Part shown: positions 16,422 through 25,185 of the stretch, piece after piece
Layout: each line of letters opens with the position of its first letter
Numbering within the stretch: position 1 is the stretch's first letter
NCBI RefSeq assembly: GCF_017873965.1
Contig: NZ_JAGGKT010000001.1
Coordinates: forward strand, 124,001-188,000
Length of the DNA: 64,000 nt
Source: Ammoniphilus resinae
Lineage (GTDB): Bacteria; Bacillota; Bacilli; Aneurinibacillales; RAOX-1
Direction of reading: 5' to 3'
Program-made: the position numbers and the translations under genes
The notes under the pieces: generated by a model
Told to the model about the DNA's origin: nothing
Seen by the model: the letters and a program-made list of their open reading frames with translations, nothing else
The model's database searches: none

Positions 16422-16664
16422 ATGCCTGATGTACCATATCAAATCGATGTTCTCTATGATGCCGGACCAACTGGATGTGGAGAGCTCATCATGAATCTAT
16501 TTATGACCATGAAAAAGATGTCATCTAAGCAAATTATTGAAGTCGTGTCCTATGATTTAGGAGCCAGGGAGGATATACCTGCGTGGTGCCGCCTGCAAGG
16601 ACATACTTTACTAGAACGCAGGGATGTGGGCAAAACCAATCACTATTATATCCAAAAAAACTAG
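16422..16664 (+). CDS. TusA/SirA-like sulfurtransferase family protein
   Basis: An 80-residue TusA-fold protein. The usual C-P-x-P is replaced by G-C-G-E-L, keeping the active Cys but not the prolines. The family's distal motif D-I-P-A-W-C-R-L-Q-G-H is intact and adds a second Cys. TusA proteins pass persulfide sulfur between partners; the altered motif suggests a specialised carrier, perhaps for sulfur or selenium. ATG follows GAGGTGA by seven bases. It is 25 bases after the CcdA-like gene and 12 bases before the DsrE-like gene, the same trio (membrane carrier, TusA, DsrE) as in YedE/YedF selenium-linked pairs. Confidence 0.82.
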   Translation: MPDVPYQIDVLYDAGPTGCGELIMNLFMTMKKMSSKQIIEVVSYDLGAREDIPAWCRLQGHTLLERRDVGKTNHYYIQKN

Positions 16665-16676
16665 GAGGAAAAGAAA

Positions 16677-17036
16677 ATGGCAAAGATCGCAGTTAGTATC
16701 ACAAGTGCAAAGGATAATACAGATAAGGCTACAGTTGGATTTGTAGTAGCAAATGCATCGGTTGCTTCAGGACAGGAAACGGTTGTGTTCTTAAATGTAG
16801 AAGGAGCTTATTTGGCGCAAGAAGGCTATGCCAATGATATTCATGAAGAAGGCTTTGCACCTTTAAAACAGTTAATAGGCCAATTTGTTGAAGCGGGTGG
16901 AACGATTTGGGTTTGCAGTCCTTGCTTTAAGAAACGTGGTTTAAATGAAGAAGAATTAATTCCTGGAGCAACCATTGTAGGTGGTGCCAAATTGGTAGAG
17001 TTCTTATCCCAAGGCGCTTCTTGCATTACTTATTAG
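16677..17036 (+). CDS. DsrE/DsrF-like sulfur-relay family protein
   Basis: A 119-residue DsrE-fold protein. The N-terminal A-K-I-A-V-S-I-T-S-A-K-D strand and A-S-G-Q-E-T-V-V-F-L-N-V-E-G-A fit the family. The conserved Cys region appears as W-V-C-S-P-C-F-K-K-R-G-L, with two cysteines as C-x-x-C. A final Cys lies in A-S-C-I-T-Y. DsrE proteins hold sulfur on Cys as persulfide, usually next to TusA carriers. AGGAGG-like sequence precedes the ATG. It is in one operon with the TusA-like gene before and the TusA-OsmC fusion after. Confidence 0.85.
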   Translation: MAKIAVSITSAKDNTDKATVGFVVANASVASGQETVVFLNVEGAYLAQEGYANDIHEEGFAPLKQLIGQFVEAGGTIWVCSPCFKKRGLNEEELIPGATIVGGAKLVEFLSQGASCITY

Positions 17037-17051
17037 GAGGATTCTCTACAT

Positions 17052-17771
17052 ATGGAATTTCCTAATCCGCAAGCAACTTGCGATGGAGGGGACCTGGACT
17101 GTGGTTCAGGTCTTCTTCTCATCATTAAAAAGAGTATGGACCCTCTTTCCCCAGGGGAAGTGCTGGAAGTGCGAAGCCGGGAGCGGTCGGTTGCTGAAGA
17201 TCTGCCAGCCTGGTGTCGAATGGTCAAGCACGAGTTTCTCGGTGCACGCCCCAATCCCCAGGATGCTAGCTATTTTATCCGAAAGGGCGGTGTGGAAAGC
17301 AATCTGCAGCAGGATTTGGAGGCGGCCCGTGGCTATCAATGGGGGATTAGAATTCGTTCTGATCAGGCGACAACGGCAAAGATTTATTCCCGTAACCATA
17401 CCTTTACGGCTGGACAACCCGCTGACTTTGGGGCCCAAGTTGATGCGCCGAGTGCGATTGACTATCTGTTAGGGGCTCTTGGCTCCTGCCTTACCGTTGG
17501 ATTTCAGATGAACGCCTCACGCCGTGGCCTCATTGTGGATACCTGTGAATTCAGTATCAAAGGGAAATTGGATAATGTGTTATACCACCTGCAGCTGGAA
17601 GATACCGGGAGTCCGAGAGTCTCGCAAATTAGTGGAACTTTCTATGTAGGTTCACCTGAAGAAGAGAAAAAGCTGGTTGAGGTTTGGCACAAAACCCTCG
17701 AGCGGTCTCCGATATACCAAACACTGTGTCAAAACGTAGAAATAGATTTGAAACTATCCATTGTTTTGTAA
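17052..17771 (+). CDS. TusA-like domain fused to OsmC-like domain
   Basis: A 239-residue two-domain protein. Residues 1-75 are TusA-like with D-C-G-S-G-L-L-L in place of C-P-x-P and an intact D-L-P-A-W-C-R. Residues 90-239 are OsmC-like: the first peroxidatic-type Cys is in L-G-A-L-G-S-C-L-T-V-G-F, and a second Cys is in the C-terminal Y-Q-T-L-C-Q-N-V. OsmC proteins reduce organic peroxides with paired Cys; here fusion to a sulfur carrier suggests persulfide transfer or thiol-peroxide repair fed by the relay. AGGAGG precedes the ATG. Its TusA half shares the C-G-x motif with the stand-alone TusA-like protein, so they probably arose by duplication. Confidence 0.85.
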   Translation: MEFPNPQATCDGGDLDCGSGLLLIIKKSMDPLSPGEVLEVRSRERSVAEDLPAWCRMVKHEFLGARPNPQDASYFIRKGGVESNLQQDLEAARGYQWGIRIRSDQATTAKIYSRNHTFTAGQPADFGAQVDAPSAIDYLLGALGSCLTVGFQMNASRRGLIVDTCEFSIKGKLDNVLYHLQLEDTGSPRVSQISGTFYVGSPEEEKKLVEVWHKTLERSPIYQTLCQNVEIDLKLSIVL

Positions 17772-17790
17772 GGGGGAAGGGAAAAATCAA

Positions 17791-18951
17791 ATGAAATTAC
17801 CATTATTTCCAACAACCGTTGTGGGGAGCTGGCCGCGCTCGAGGGAAGTTTTACTTGGCTTGCGGGAAAAGCGGGCGGGGCGAATGACGGAAGATGAATT
17901 TCAAAAAATAGCCGATCAGGCTGCTCTCGAATGTTTAAAGGCCCAAGAAGAGTCCGGGATCGATATTGTATCGGATGGGGAACAACGACGCGATAATTTT
18001 ATTTCCTTTGTTGCAGATAAGCTGGAAAATGTAAGAATGCTCACCGTCGCTGAGTTATTGGATTACGTAGAGGATAAAGCAAGTTTTGAGGAAATACTTG
18101 GAACCTTGGATGTTCCTGCTTTTTCCTTGTCCAATCCAGCAGCTATCGGGAAAATTAGTCGGCGTAAACCACTTGCCCTCGATGAATACCAGTTCCTTCG
18201 CAAGCATACGGATCGTGCGATCAAGGTCGCCCTACCAGGCCCCTATTTGCTTACCCGTTCGATGTGGGTAGAAGGTTTGTCAGCCGCAACGTATCCAACG
18301 AAGGAATCTTTGGCTGAGGATGTTGTTCGGGTACTCAGGGAGGAACTAGAGGATCTAATCAAAGATGGCGTCGATTTCGTCCAATTTGATGAACCTGTGT
18401 TAACCGAATTAGTATTCACCCAGAAAAACGCCAACCGTACCTTTATGTGTGGGGCTTTGACCGCCAAAGCGGACGCAGAGGAGGAACTTACTTTTGCCAC
18501 CGGCCTGATCAATCAGGTGATGGAGGGGATGAGAGGAAACGGAACAAGGATTGGTGTCCATGTCTGCCGGGGGAACTGGAGCACACAGGAAAATGTCCTG
18601 CTGCGCGGTCCCTATTCACCACTTATGCCTTATTTGGCGGAAATGAATGTTGATCAGTTGATCCTTGAATATGCTACACCTCGTGCTGGTGAATTGGAAG
18701 TGGTGAAAAGTCTTCAAGGAAAAGAACTTGGGCTCGGCGTAGTCAACCCGCGGACAGAGGATGTAGAGAGTGTCCAACAAATGGTGCAAAAAGCCCAGGA
18801 AGCAGCCCGCTTCCTGTCACCTGAACACATCTTTTTAAATCCAGATTGTGGTTTTGGCACCTTCGCTCAACGACCGATGAATTCAATCGAACGGGCGAAA
18901 GAAAAGTTAAAAATGATGGTTCAGGCTGCGGAGATATTGAGAAAACAGTAA
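17791..18951 (+). CDS. MetE-core family methyltransferase (cobalamin-independent methionine synthase-like)
   Basis: A 386-residue protein matching only the catalytic half of MetE. The start P-T-T-V-V-G-S-W-P-R is typical. The zinc ligands are present: His and Cys in G-V-H-V-C-R-G-N-W, Glu in L-I-L-E-Y-A, and Cys in N-P-D-C-G-F-G-T-F. Such core MetE proteins move methyl groups to a thiol, classically homocysteine; the donor may not be folate. Start is the ATG behind AAGGGGGAAGGG, 19 bases after the OsmC-fusion stop. As the last gene of the thiol-relay operon it could methylate homocysteine or another thiol or selenol; the substrate is not readable. Confidence 0.82.
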   Translation: MKLPLFPTTVVGSWPRSREVLLGLREKRAGRMTEDEFQKIADQAALECLKAQEESGIDIVSDGEQRRDNFISFVADKLENVRMLTVAELLDYVEDKASFEEILGTLDVPAFSLSNPAAIGKISRRKPLALDEYQFLRKHTDRAIKVALPGPYLLTRSMWVEGLSAATYPTKESLAEDVVRVLREELEDLIKDGVDFVQFDEPVLTELVFTQKNANRTFMCGALTAKADAEEELTFATGLINQVMEGMRGNGTRIGVHVCRGNWSTQENVLLRGPYSPLMPYLAEMNVDQLILEYATPRAGELEVVKSLQGKELGLGVVNPRTEDVESVQQMVQKAQEAARFLSPEHIFLNPDCGFGTFAQRPMNSIERAKEKLKMMVQAAEILRKQ

Positions 18952-18955
18952 TTTT

Positions 18956-18981
18956 AGAGGTACCGTTTGGTACCTCTTTTC
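18956..18981 (+). terminator. Terminator of the CcdA-TusA-DsrE-OsmC-MetE operon
   Basis: Stem AGAGGTACC / GGTACCTCT with a GTTT loop, followed by TTTTCC. Confidence 0.88.
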
Positions 18982-20457
18982 CTAGTTGGTAAACTCTTTT
19001 ACATTTTGGGAACCAAGGCTATAACCGTCTCTCCAGTCTGTAACCATCCATTTTCCATCTTTGTACATTAAGGTATATGCCATAGTACTAACCTTATCCT
19101 CTGGGACGGGATTTGTTTCTTCTGCAGAATAAACAACTTCACTAAATTCTTCCTGTGCTATTAATTCGGCGTAATAATTGCCATCCCTCGTTTCCCAGAT
19201 ACTAAAGCTATCTAGATCGAAGGTGATACTTTTTTTAACACCTTTATATTTGCTCTGGTTTTCCTTCATTTTTGTAATATAATCCTCGAGAAGTTGGCGT
19301 TTCTCCGCGCTAATGCTTTGAGCTTTGGAGGCGTCCAACGCGTTAAATGACTCAATCCATCCTTGCACAAATTCATTTGTAGATTTCATGATATCCTCTT
19401 TTACAGAATCTGTTGCTGGATTAATAATGAGGGAGAGATAGCCCTCGGTAATGGGCATTTCCTCACTTGACGCAGGTCCCCACGGAAATTGCTTTTCCGC
19501 CACAATCTTATTGGAGCCGTCAAAGGTAACAGGACCAAGAGATTGTCCATCTCCGGAGATCAAGCCGGTATCTTTTCCATTTACAAGGAGTTTTGCATCC
19601 TTAAAATTGACATCTACATTGGTATATTGGCCTTCTAAATATAAATCAACATAGTTGAAGTCATCATTTGAGAAAAGCTCAAGATCCTGTTCGTTTTGAA
19701 GGGTTGTAAATTGCCCTTCATGGACAGCCTTAATTTTATATACCCCGGGTAGAAAAGGCCCCAATTCTGTTTCAAAATTCTCTTGATCGGAGACCGCCAC
19801 CTCTTTGTCATTGAGGTAAATTTTTGTGTTTGGATAATTGGTCTCTACAGAAAGAAAATACGGTTTAACCCTTAAATCATAATTATCGTAAAGGAGAAAT
19901 TTCTTTCCATCCTTTTCTAATGCGATGAAAGTAGTATCATTGTTTGAACCAAACAAATTTGTTACTGCAGCCTTAATTTTGTTTTCCTTTTCTTGGTCAA
20001 ATTGCTCCGACTGTTCTTTTAAAATATTAATGGTTTGATTGAGCGAAGATGGATTATCCTTAAAATATTTGATAAAAGATTCAATTGATTCCCCGTCAAT
20101 GGTTAACCGCTTATCCTCTGAACTAAGCAGATTTGCTACTTTTTCTGAATCCCCTTTGATGATCGCTTCTTCAAATTGTTTGATGACTCGATCCTTGTCT
20201 GTTAATGATGCCCCCACTTGATAAAGGCCCGCAGCGATTATCAATAATAAGGCTAAAGTAATAAGGGTTCTTTTTTGTTTTTTGCCCATAGGTTGTTTTG
20301 GAGAAACTGTTACTGGTTGTTCAATCGGTTGAGTAGAAATAGGTGCATGGCTCTCTTTATTCTCCGAATTTGCGGTACTATGAAGTGCCATGCCACATTC
20401 AGGGCAATGCAAATAATTCTCTTGTAGTTTTGTTCCACATTCTTTACAAAAATTCAT
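18982..20457 (-). CDS. TcaA/YvbJ-like zinc-ribbon membrane protein
   Basis: A 491-residue protein: an N-terminal four-Cys zinc ribbon (C-K-E-C-G and C-P-E-C-G, residues 4-21), a polar Gln/Pro linker, one transmembrane helix (about residues 64-83), and a large extracellular part. The outer part looks like tandem small beta domains followed by an NTF2-like domain (last 130 residues, ending M-Y-K-D-G-K-W-M-V-T-D-W). This architecture fits TcaA of staphylococci and YvbJ of Bacillus. TcaA is linked to cell-wall antibiotic response; the function here is inferred only. It follows a second zinc-ribbon membrane gene by 54 bases on the same strand. Confidence 0.8.
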   Translation of the reverse strand: MNFCKECGTKLQENYLHCPECGMALHSTANSENKESHAPISTQPIEQPVTVSPKQPMGKKQKRTLITLALLLIIAAGLYQVGASLTDKDRVIKQFEEAIIKGDSEKVANLLSSEDKRLTIDGESIESFIKYFKDNPSSLNQTINILKEQSEQFDQEKENKIKAAVTNLFGSNNDTTFIALEKDGKKFLLYDNYDLRVKPYFLSVETNYPNTKIYLNDKEVAVSDQENFETELGPFLPGVYKIKAVHEGQFTTLQNEQDLELFSNDDFNYVDLYLEGQYTNVDVNFKDAKLLVNGKDTGLISGDGQSLGPVTFDGSNKIVAEKQFPWGPASSEEMPITEGYLSLIINPATDSVKEDIMKSTNEFVQGWIESFNALDASKAQSISAEKRQLLEDYITKMKENQSKYKGVKKSITFDLDSFSIWETRDGNYYAELIAQEEFSEVVYSAEETNPVPEDKVSTMAYTLMYKDGKWMVTDWRDGYSLGSQNVKEFTN

Positions 20458-20511
20458 GATGCACCTCCACTTTCACAAACTAAATTGTATGACATCATCC
20501 TCATCTAAGGA

Positions 20512-21300
20512 TTAGGAGAAGAAAAGAGCATCTTGAATAGAAGACTTCAATGATTCAAACATGCTATCGCCCAATGTTACTAGTAGGATTAAAATGGCAA
20601 GATAGGTAATGAATGTGCCATACACCGGATCCAGTCCAGATGAACTGCTTCTTTTAAAACTATAAATTGTAAAACTTACTACGATAAAGAGGCCAAGGAA
20701 GCCAAATAACAGGAATAACAAGAATAACTTAAATTTAACCAATGAGAAAACAAGTGCAACCAATAGAAAAGCTAAAGGAACAACAAGGAAGGATCCAAAA
20801 CGTGCCGTAACATCTTTAAAACTTGCATTTACTTTACCTAATTTAATGACCCCAAAGAGAGCAGCATCAATAAAGGCTATAAATAAAAAGAAATAAAAAG
20901 CTGGTTTAATTACTATATCTGTAAATGGAGAGTCCATATAACTACCAATCATATCGTTTAAACCAAAGTAAACCATCAAAGGAATGGATAAGGCATATAA
21001 AACAATTGTAATCATTCCATTTATAAATTGCGCTTGGTTGGCTTCTTGGCTGATTTGTGTAGGTTTTCGAATGATTGACATGAAGTATTTAAAATAGAGT
21101 TGGCTTATCTGTTTCGCTTGCTGTACCTTTTCATTAGACCCTACGTTGGCTAACACTTTTTGATAGGATGGAGATTGAGAAGTGGCCGCTGCAACCTCTT
21201 CCTCCGCTACGGAAGCTTCATTAGGAGCATCTAATTTAGTCCCACATTTTACACAAAATTTACCCCCTTCATTGTGATTTCCACAAGATGGACAAAACAT
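20512..21300 (-). CDS. Zinc-ribbon multi-pass membrane protein
   Basis: A 262-residue protein. The N-terminal zinc ribbon has C-P-S-C-G and C-V-K-C-G, followed by an acidic Ala/Glu linker. About five or six hydrophobic segments occupy residues 100-250. I know similar ribbon-plus-membrane proteins next to TcaA/YvbJ genes in Bacillales but can give no function. I use the second Met because it has AAGGTAG close upstream; an earlier TTG in frame has none. The pair with the TcaA-like gene suggests a shared envelope role. Confidence 0.75.
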   Translation of the reverse strand: MFCPSCGNHNEGGKFCVKCGTKLDAPNEASVAEEEVAAATSQSPSYQKVLANVGSNEKVQQAKQISQLYFKYFMSIIRKPTQISQEANQAQFINGMITIVLYALSIPLMVYFGLNDMIGSYMDSPFTDIVIKPAFYFFLFIAFIDAALFGVIKLGKVNASFKDVTARFGSFLVVPLAFLLVALVFSLVKFKLFLLFLLFGFLGLFIVVSFTIYSFKRSSSSGLDPVYGTFITYLAILILLVTLGDSMFESLKSSIQDALFFS

Positions 21301-21585
21301 GACATCTACCTTCTTCCTCAAGTAAGTTAATATAATAGTTTTAGTTCTTTCTATCTAGTAAAAAGGAACTATAATTACACAACAAAAAGATAATACCTAA
21401 TTCGACAGTAAAATACAATAAAAAATGGGATTTATTCCAGAAAAATATATAATGTTCAAATTTATGGAAAAAAAATTCTATCCTTGTAAAATAATGTCGA
21501 TTAACATTTACTTTATGATCTGGCTAAAAACTATATAATGAAAATAAATGTATGGGGGCAGACCCCTTTAGAAAGGGAGAGGACT

Positions 21586-22503
21586 GTGGAAATCAAAAAA
21601 GTATCAATAATTGGTTTAGGGGCCTTGGGAATTTTATACGGAAATCACTTTTCTAAGAGAATACCAAAAGAGGATCTAAGAATTATAGCCGACCAAGAAC
21701 GGATCAATAGATATGAACGGGAACAAGTTTTTTGCAATGGGGAGCGTTGTGATTTTCATTATGTAACACCTGAGGAGAATGGCGAGCCAGCGGACCTACT
21801 GATTTTCACAGTGAAATACGATGGGTTGAAAAGTGCAATCGAAGCTGTAAAAAATCATGTTGGGGAAAACACAATTATCCTGTCTGCCTTAAATGGAATT
21901 TCAAGTGAAGAGATTATTGGTGAGACGTATGGTATGGATAAAGTCCTGTTTACGGTAGCCCAAGGGATGGATGCGGTAAAGGTGGGGAACCACTTAACCT
22001 GCGCTTCAATGGGGTTGCTTTGTATTGGTGAACGGGAAGAGGGGATCATCTCTGAAAAAGTAAAAAGAGTTGCTGCTTTTTTTGATCAAACGGAATTTCC
22101 TTATGAAATTGAAACCAATATGATGAAAAGACAATGGGGTAAGTTTATGGCCAATGTAGGCGTGAACCAAGCCGTTGCGGTTTACGGTGGCAGCTTCGGG
22201 GATACGCAAAAAGCAGGAGAAGTAAGGGAAACGATGATTGCTGCGATGAAGGAGGTTCTTGCTCTTTCCAAAAAAGTGGGAATCAACCTAACGGAAGCTG
22301 AGTTAACGTATTGGATTACTATTTTAGACAAGCTAAATCCCAAGGGAAAGCCATCTATGGCTCAAGATGTGGAAGCCAAACGGTTTAGTGAAGTCGAACT
22401 ATTTGCTGGAACGGTTTTGAGCTTAGGTAAAAAATATGATGTCGCCACTCCTGTGAATGAGGCGTTGTACGAGCGGATTAAAGCGATTGAAAGTGAATAT
22501 TGA
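21586..22503 (+). CDS. Ketopantoate reductase family protein (PanE/ApbA-like)
   Basis: A 306-residue NADPH-dependent reductase. The Rossmann start is I-I-G-L-G-A-L-G-I-L-Y-G. The catalytic Lys lies in M-M-K-R-Q-W-G-K-F-M-A-N-V-G-V-N and the substrate-binding C-terminal domain has G-K-P-S-M-A-Q-D-V-E. In pantothenate synthesis the enzyme reduces 2-dehydropantoate; many genomes hold several paralogues of unknown substrate, and this gene is not next to other pan genes. The GTG start follows AAAGGGAGAGG; the longer frame upstream runs through a GGGGGCAGACCCC repeat-like element and is unlikely to be translated. Confidence 0.83.
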   Translation: MEIKKVSIIGLGALGILYGNHFSKRIPKEDLRIIADQERINRYEREQVFCNGERCDFHYVTPEENGEPADLLIFTVKYDGLKSAIEAVKNHVGENTIILSALNGISSEEIIGETYGMDKVLFTVAQGMDAVKVGNHLTCASMGLLCIGEREEGIISEKVKRVAAFFDQTEFPYEIETNMMKRQWGKFMANVGVNQAVAVYGGSFGDTQKAGEVRETMIAAMKEVLALSKKVGINLTEAELTYWITILDKLNPKGKPSMAQDVEAKRFSEVELFAGTVLSLGKKYDVATPVNEALYERIKAIESEY

Positions 22504-22505
22504 CA

Positions 22506-22603
22506 CGGGGTCAGACCCCTGTCGAAAATTGTCGGAGTATATTGAAGGAGTAATTTTGGTTTTGGAATTTCATTCGACAATTTTCGACAGGAGTCTGACC
22601 CCG
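22506..22603. repeat. REP-like inverted pair around GGGGTCAGACCCC
   Basis: Two 29-base arms (22506-22534 and 22575-22603) are inverted copies with one mismatch. Each contains GGGGTCAGACCCC or its variant plus TGTCGAAAATTGTCG. Separated by 40 bases, they form a large cruciform between convergent genes and may act as a terminator for both. Single copies of the core occur at 4641 and 56884. Confidence 0.82.
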
Positions 22604-22624
22604 ATAGTCGGGGCCCTTTTCTAA

Positions 22625-24697
22625 TTAATATCTAATAACTCTGTTGATCACAGCGGCAGCTTCTGCTCTTGTGAGCGATGCATTGGGACGGAAAGAGTGG
22701 TCGGGATAACCGTAAATAATCTTTGCCTTCACAGCAGCCCCTACCAAACCTTTGTTGTCTATCTGGTCGCGATCAGTAAAGTCGGCTGCCGAGGAATTAG
22801 CTCTTAACTTCAGTGCGCGGGCTGCCATGACTGCCATTTCTTCTCGAGTAGCGGCATGGTTCGGGTTAAATCTGCTGCCGTAATCATCGGAAACAATAAT
22901 ATTCTGTTTAATCGCAGTATAGATAAATGGTGCAGACCATCTGTCAGAGGAGATATCCCGGAACCCTGTTGATCCCTTTTGAATCGTATATTCCCTCGCC
23001 CGGACCAACATCGTAACAAATTCTTCTTTGGATACGGTTTGATCAGGCCGGAAGGTTCCATCTGGAAAGCCTTCAAGAATGCCTAAAGTAACCAGGTTCT
23101 CGATGTCCTGTCTAGCCCAGTGGTTACGAATATCCCAGAATGTTTGCGGCTTATAGTCATCTGTCTTGAAAGAGCGGATGAAGGCATCATCGATATAAAT
23201 CTCGTACCTTGTGTCCGCATCGAGGTGACTGAAGCTTGCATACCTGCTGCGGGTGGTCAAGGAATCGACTTTGCGGTTGTTTTTTCGTAATTCCACTTCG
23301 ACGGACCCCGTGGTGCCATCCCAGGACATGCTTACACTTGACGCGGTCACATTTTTTAAGTCAAAATTTTTCACTTGATTCAGATCTTCAATGGTGAAGG
23401 AGCCAGCATATTTTCCGTCAATATAAAGGTTATATTCTACATCATCGTCTAAATCGTCAAAGGTGACACTTCGTCTGCTCGTTGTAACCGAATCAACAAC
23501 ACGATCATCTTTCTTCAGTTCGATTTTCACCGAACCGGAAGTCCCACGCCATGTTGCGGTCACACTAGAAGAATCATTTCGCTTAAAGACGAGATCCTCT
23601 ACATCCCGGTTGACTAAATCGTAGATCCGGAAGGACTTGATGTATTGGCCATCAATATAAAGACCATATTGTGTATACTTCTCCAAATTGCTAAAGGTGG
23701 CTTTTCGGCTGCTCGTTGTAACCGACTTTTCCAAATGGCTTCCTTTCTTTAGCTGTGCCTTTACACTTCCAGAGGTGCCATTCCAGGTAACAGTTACTTT
23801 ACTGTCGCTTTCCCATTCGATAAAGACATTGGTAATTCTAGAAATAACCGTGACCGTTGCATAGGCCTTCTTTTTTCCATCCTCTGTTTCCGCAGTAATC
23901 ATGGCAGTACCTGTACTGCGGGCGATTACAGTTCCTGATGAATTAACGGTGGCCACAGCAGTGTTGCTAGAGCTCCACTTTACATTTTTATTACTCGCAT
24001 CTATCGGTAATACGGTTGCTCTTAGAGTGATACTTCCATCATGAGATAGCGTGACATTCTTTTGATTAAGTGAAATTCCTGTGACTGCAACACCAACTAC
24101 CTTTACCTGGCAGGCAGCAGTGTAACCTCCGTCAACCGTTGTTGCAATGACTGTAGCACTACCAATGGCTACAGGGGTTACCTTACCGTTTGCATCAACC
24201 TTGGCGACGGTTGGATTGGTGCTGACCCAATTAACCTTTTGATTTGTGGCGTTGTTTGGTTGGATGCGGGGGACAAGTGTAGCGGGATCTTTTCCTACAG
24301 TTAGTGTAAGTGCAGCTTTATCTAAGGTTAGGCCAGTAACCTTTTTATATTGCGGGTGGACGGTCACGGTGCAAAAAGCTGTTTTACCACCTGACAAGGA
24401 AGTGGCGACAATCGTTGTCTTCCCTTCAGACAAAGGGGTGACTTTTCCTTCTTCACTCACTTTTGCCACTGCGGGGTTGACAGATGTCCAGCGAACCTCC
24501 TGGTTGGCCTTTTCCGGTAAGACCTTTGCAGTCAGTGTAACCGGTTCATCTCCAACAGTGAGGGTCAAACTAGTGTGGTTCAATTCCACCTTTTCTCCTG
24601 CTGTTTTAGCCGCATAAACCGCAGCCGGTTGAAACGCAGAAAAGAAGATCATCATACAGAGAACAGCATACCATAGTGGAATGACGTGTCTTTTCAT
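22625..24697 (-). CDS. Secreted surface protein with Big_2, fibronectin-like and SLH domains
   Basis: A 690-residue cell-surface protein. A signal peptide covers about residues 1-30 (ending A-A-V-Y-A-A). Three bacterial Ig-like Big_2 repeats follow (about 37-285), each with the L-x-L-x-V-G-x-x-P-x-T-L start and a W-x-S-x-N-P-x-V-A-K-V core. Three further repeats (about 285-530) share T-W-x-G-T-S-G-S-V-K and Y-x-L-Y-I-D-G motifs and look fibronectin-III-like. Three SLH domains (about 530-690; G-F-P-D-G-T-F-R-P and G-Y-P-D-H-S-F-R-P) anchor it to pyruvylated wall polymer. Likely an S-layer or wall-associated adhesin-like protein; ligand unknown. Confidence 0.9.
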   Translation of the reverse strand: MKRHVIPLWYAVLCMMIFFSAFQPAAVYAAKTAGEKVELNHTSLTLTVGDEPVTLTAKVLPEKANQEVRWTSVNPAVAKVSEEGKVTPLSEGKTTIVATSLSGGKTAFCTVTVHPQYKKVTGLTLDKAALTLTVGKDPATLVPRIQPNNATNQKVNWVSTNPTVAKVDANGKVTPVAIGSATVIATTVDGGYTAACQVKVVGVAVTGISLNQKNVTLSHDGSITLRATVLPIDASNKNVKWSSSNTAVATVNSSGTVIARSTGTAMITAETEDGKKKAYATVTVISRITNVFIEWESDSKVTVTWNGTSGSVKAQLKKGSHLEKSVTTSSRKATFSNLEKYTQYGLYIDGQYIKSFRIYDLVNRDVEDLVFKRNDSSSVTATWRGTSGSVKIELKKDDRVVDSVTTSRRSVTFDDLDDDVEYNLYIDGKYAGSFTIEDLNQVKNFDLKNVTASSVSMSWDGTTGSVEVELRKNNRKVDSLTTRSRYASFSHLDADTRYEIYIDDAFIRSFKTDDYKPQTFWDIRNHWARQDIENLVTLGILEGFPDGTFRPDQTVSKEEFVTMLVRAREYTIQKGSTGFRDISSDRWSAPFIYTAIKQNIIVSDDYGSRFNPNHAATREEMAVMAARALKLRANSSAADFTDRDQIDNKGLVGAAVKAKIIYGYPDHSFRPNASLTRAEAAAVINRVIRY

Positions 24698-24839
24698 TCT
24701 CCATCACCATACCCTTTCATTTGATTGCGATGATTCATTATTAAAGACGTCGTAAACGACCAAATGTTACCAATTATTATATAAAATAGTAAATTATTAC
24801 CAGATCAGGAAAAACGGCTTGTACAAAAAAGGGAACCGT

Positions 24840-25130
24840 TTGCCGTTCCCCTCGATACGTATGTCGACCGTAGATCCCTTATTCATCGAAAAGAAGGCAA
24901 GTTTGGGCGTCAAGCGGACAGAGATTCCGTTCACCATTCAGGGATAAAATCCTCTGCTTTTTACGTGAAAAACGGAACCGGTGTCCGCGATCCCTCAGGA
25001 AAAGTGGAGTTTTGATTCAATAGGGAACCAGTGTCCGCTTGCTTCTATTGCCGGACCGTGGATCCCTTATTCGCCAAAGAAAGACCAATTTTGAGAGTCC
25101 ACTAACAGCCACTTGTTGTCCTGACCCAAT
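24840..25130. repeat. Intergenic repeat block (GTCCGC / GATCCCTTATT family)
   Basis: Contains GTAGATCCCTTATTC, AAGCGGACAGAGATTCCGTT, GGTGTCCGCGATCCCT, AGTGTCCGCTTGC and GTGGATCCCTTATTCGCC, in both orientations. It is related to the blocks at 2.1, 37.6 and 60.95 kb. No gene lies between 24698 and 25185. Confidence 0.65.
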
Positions 25131-25185
25131 GGAATAGTGCCTAAAGGCGTGTAAAAAACACCCACCAACCACATCCTTCACTGCA

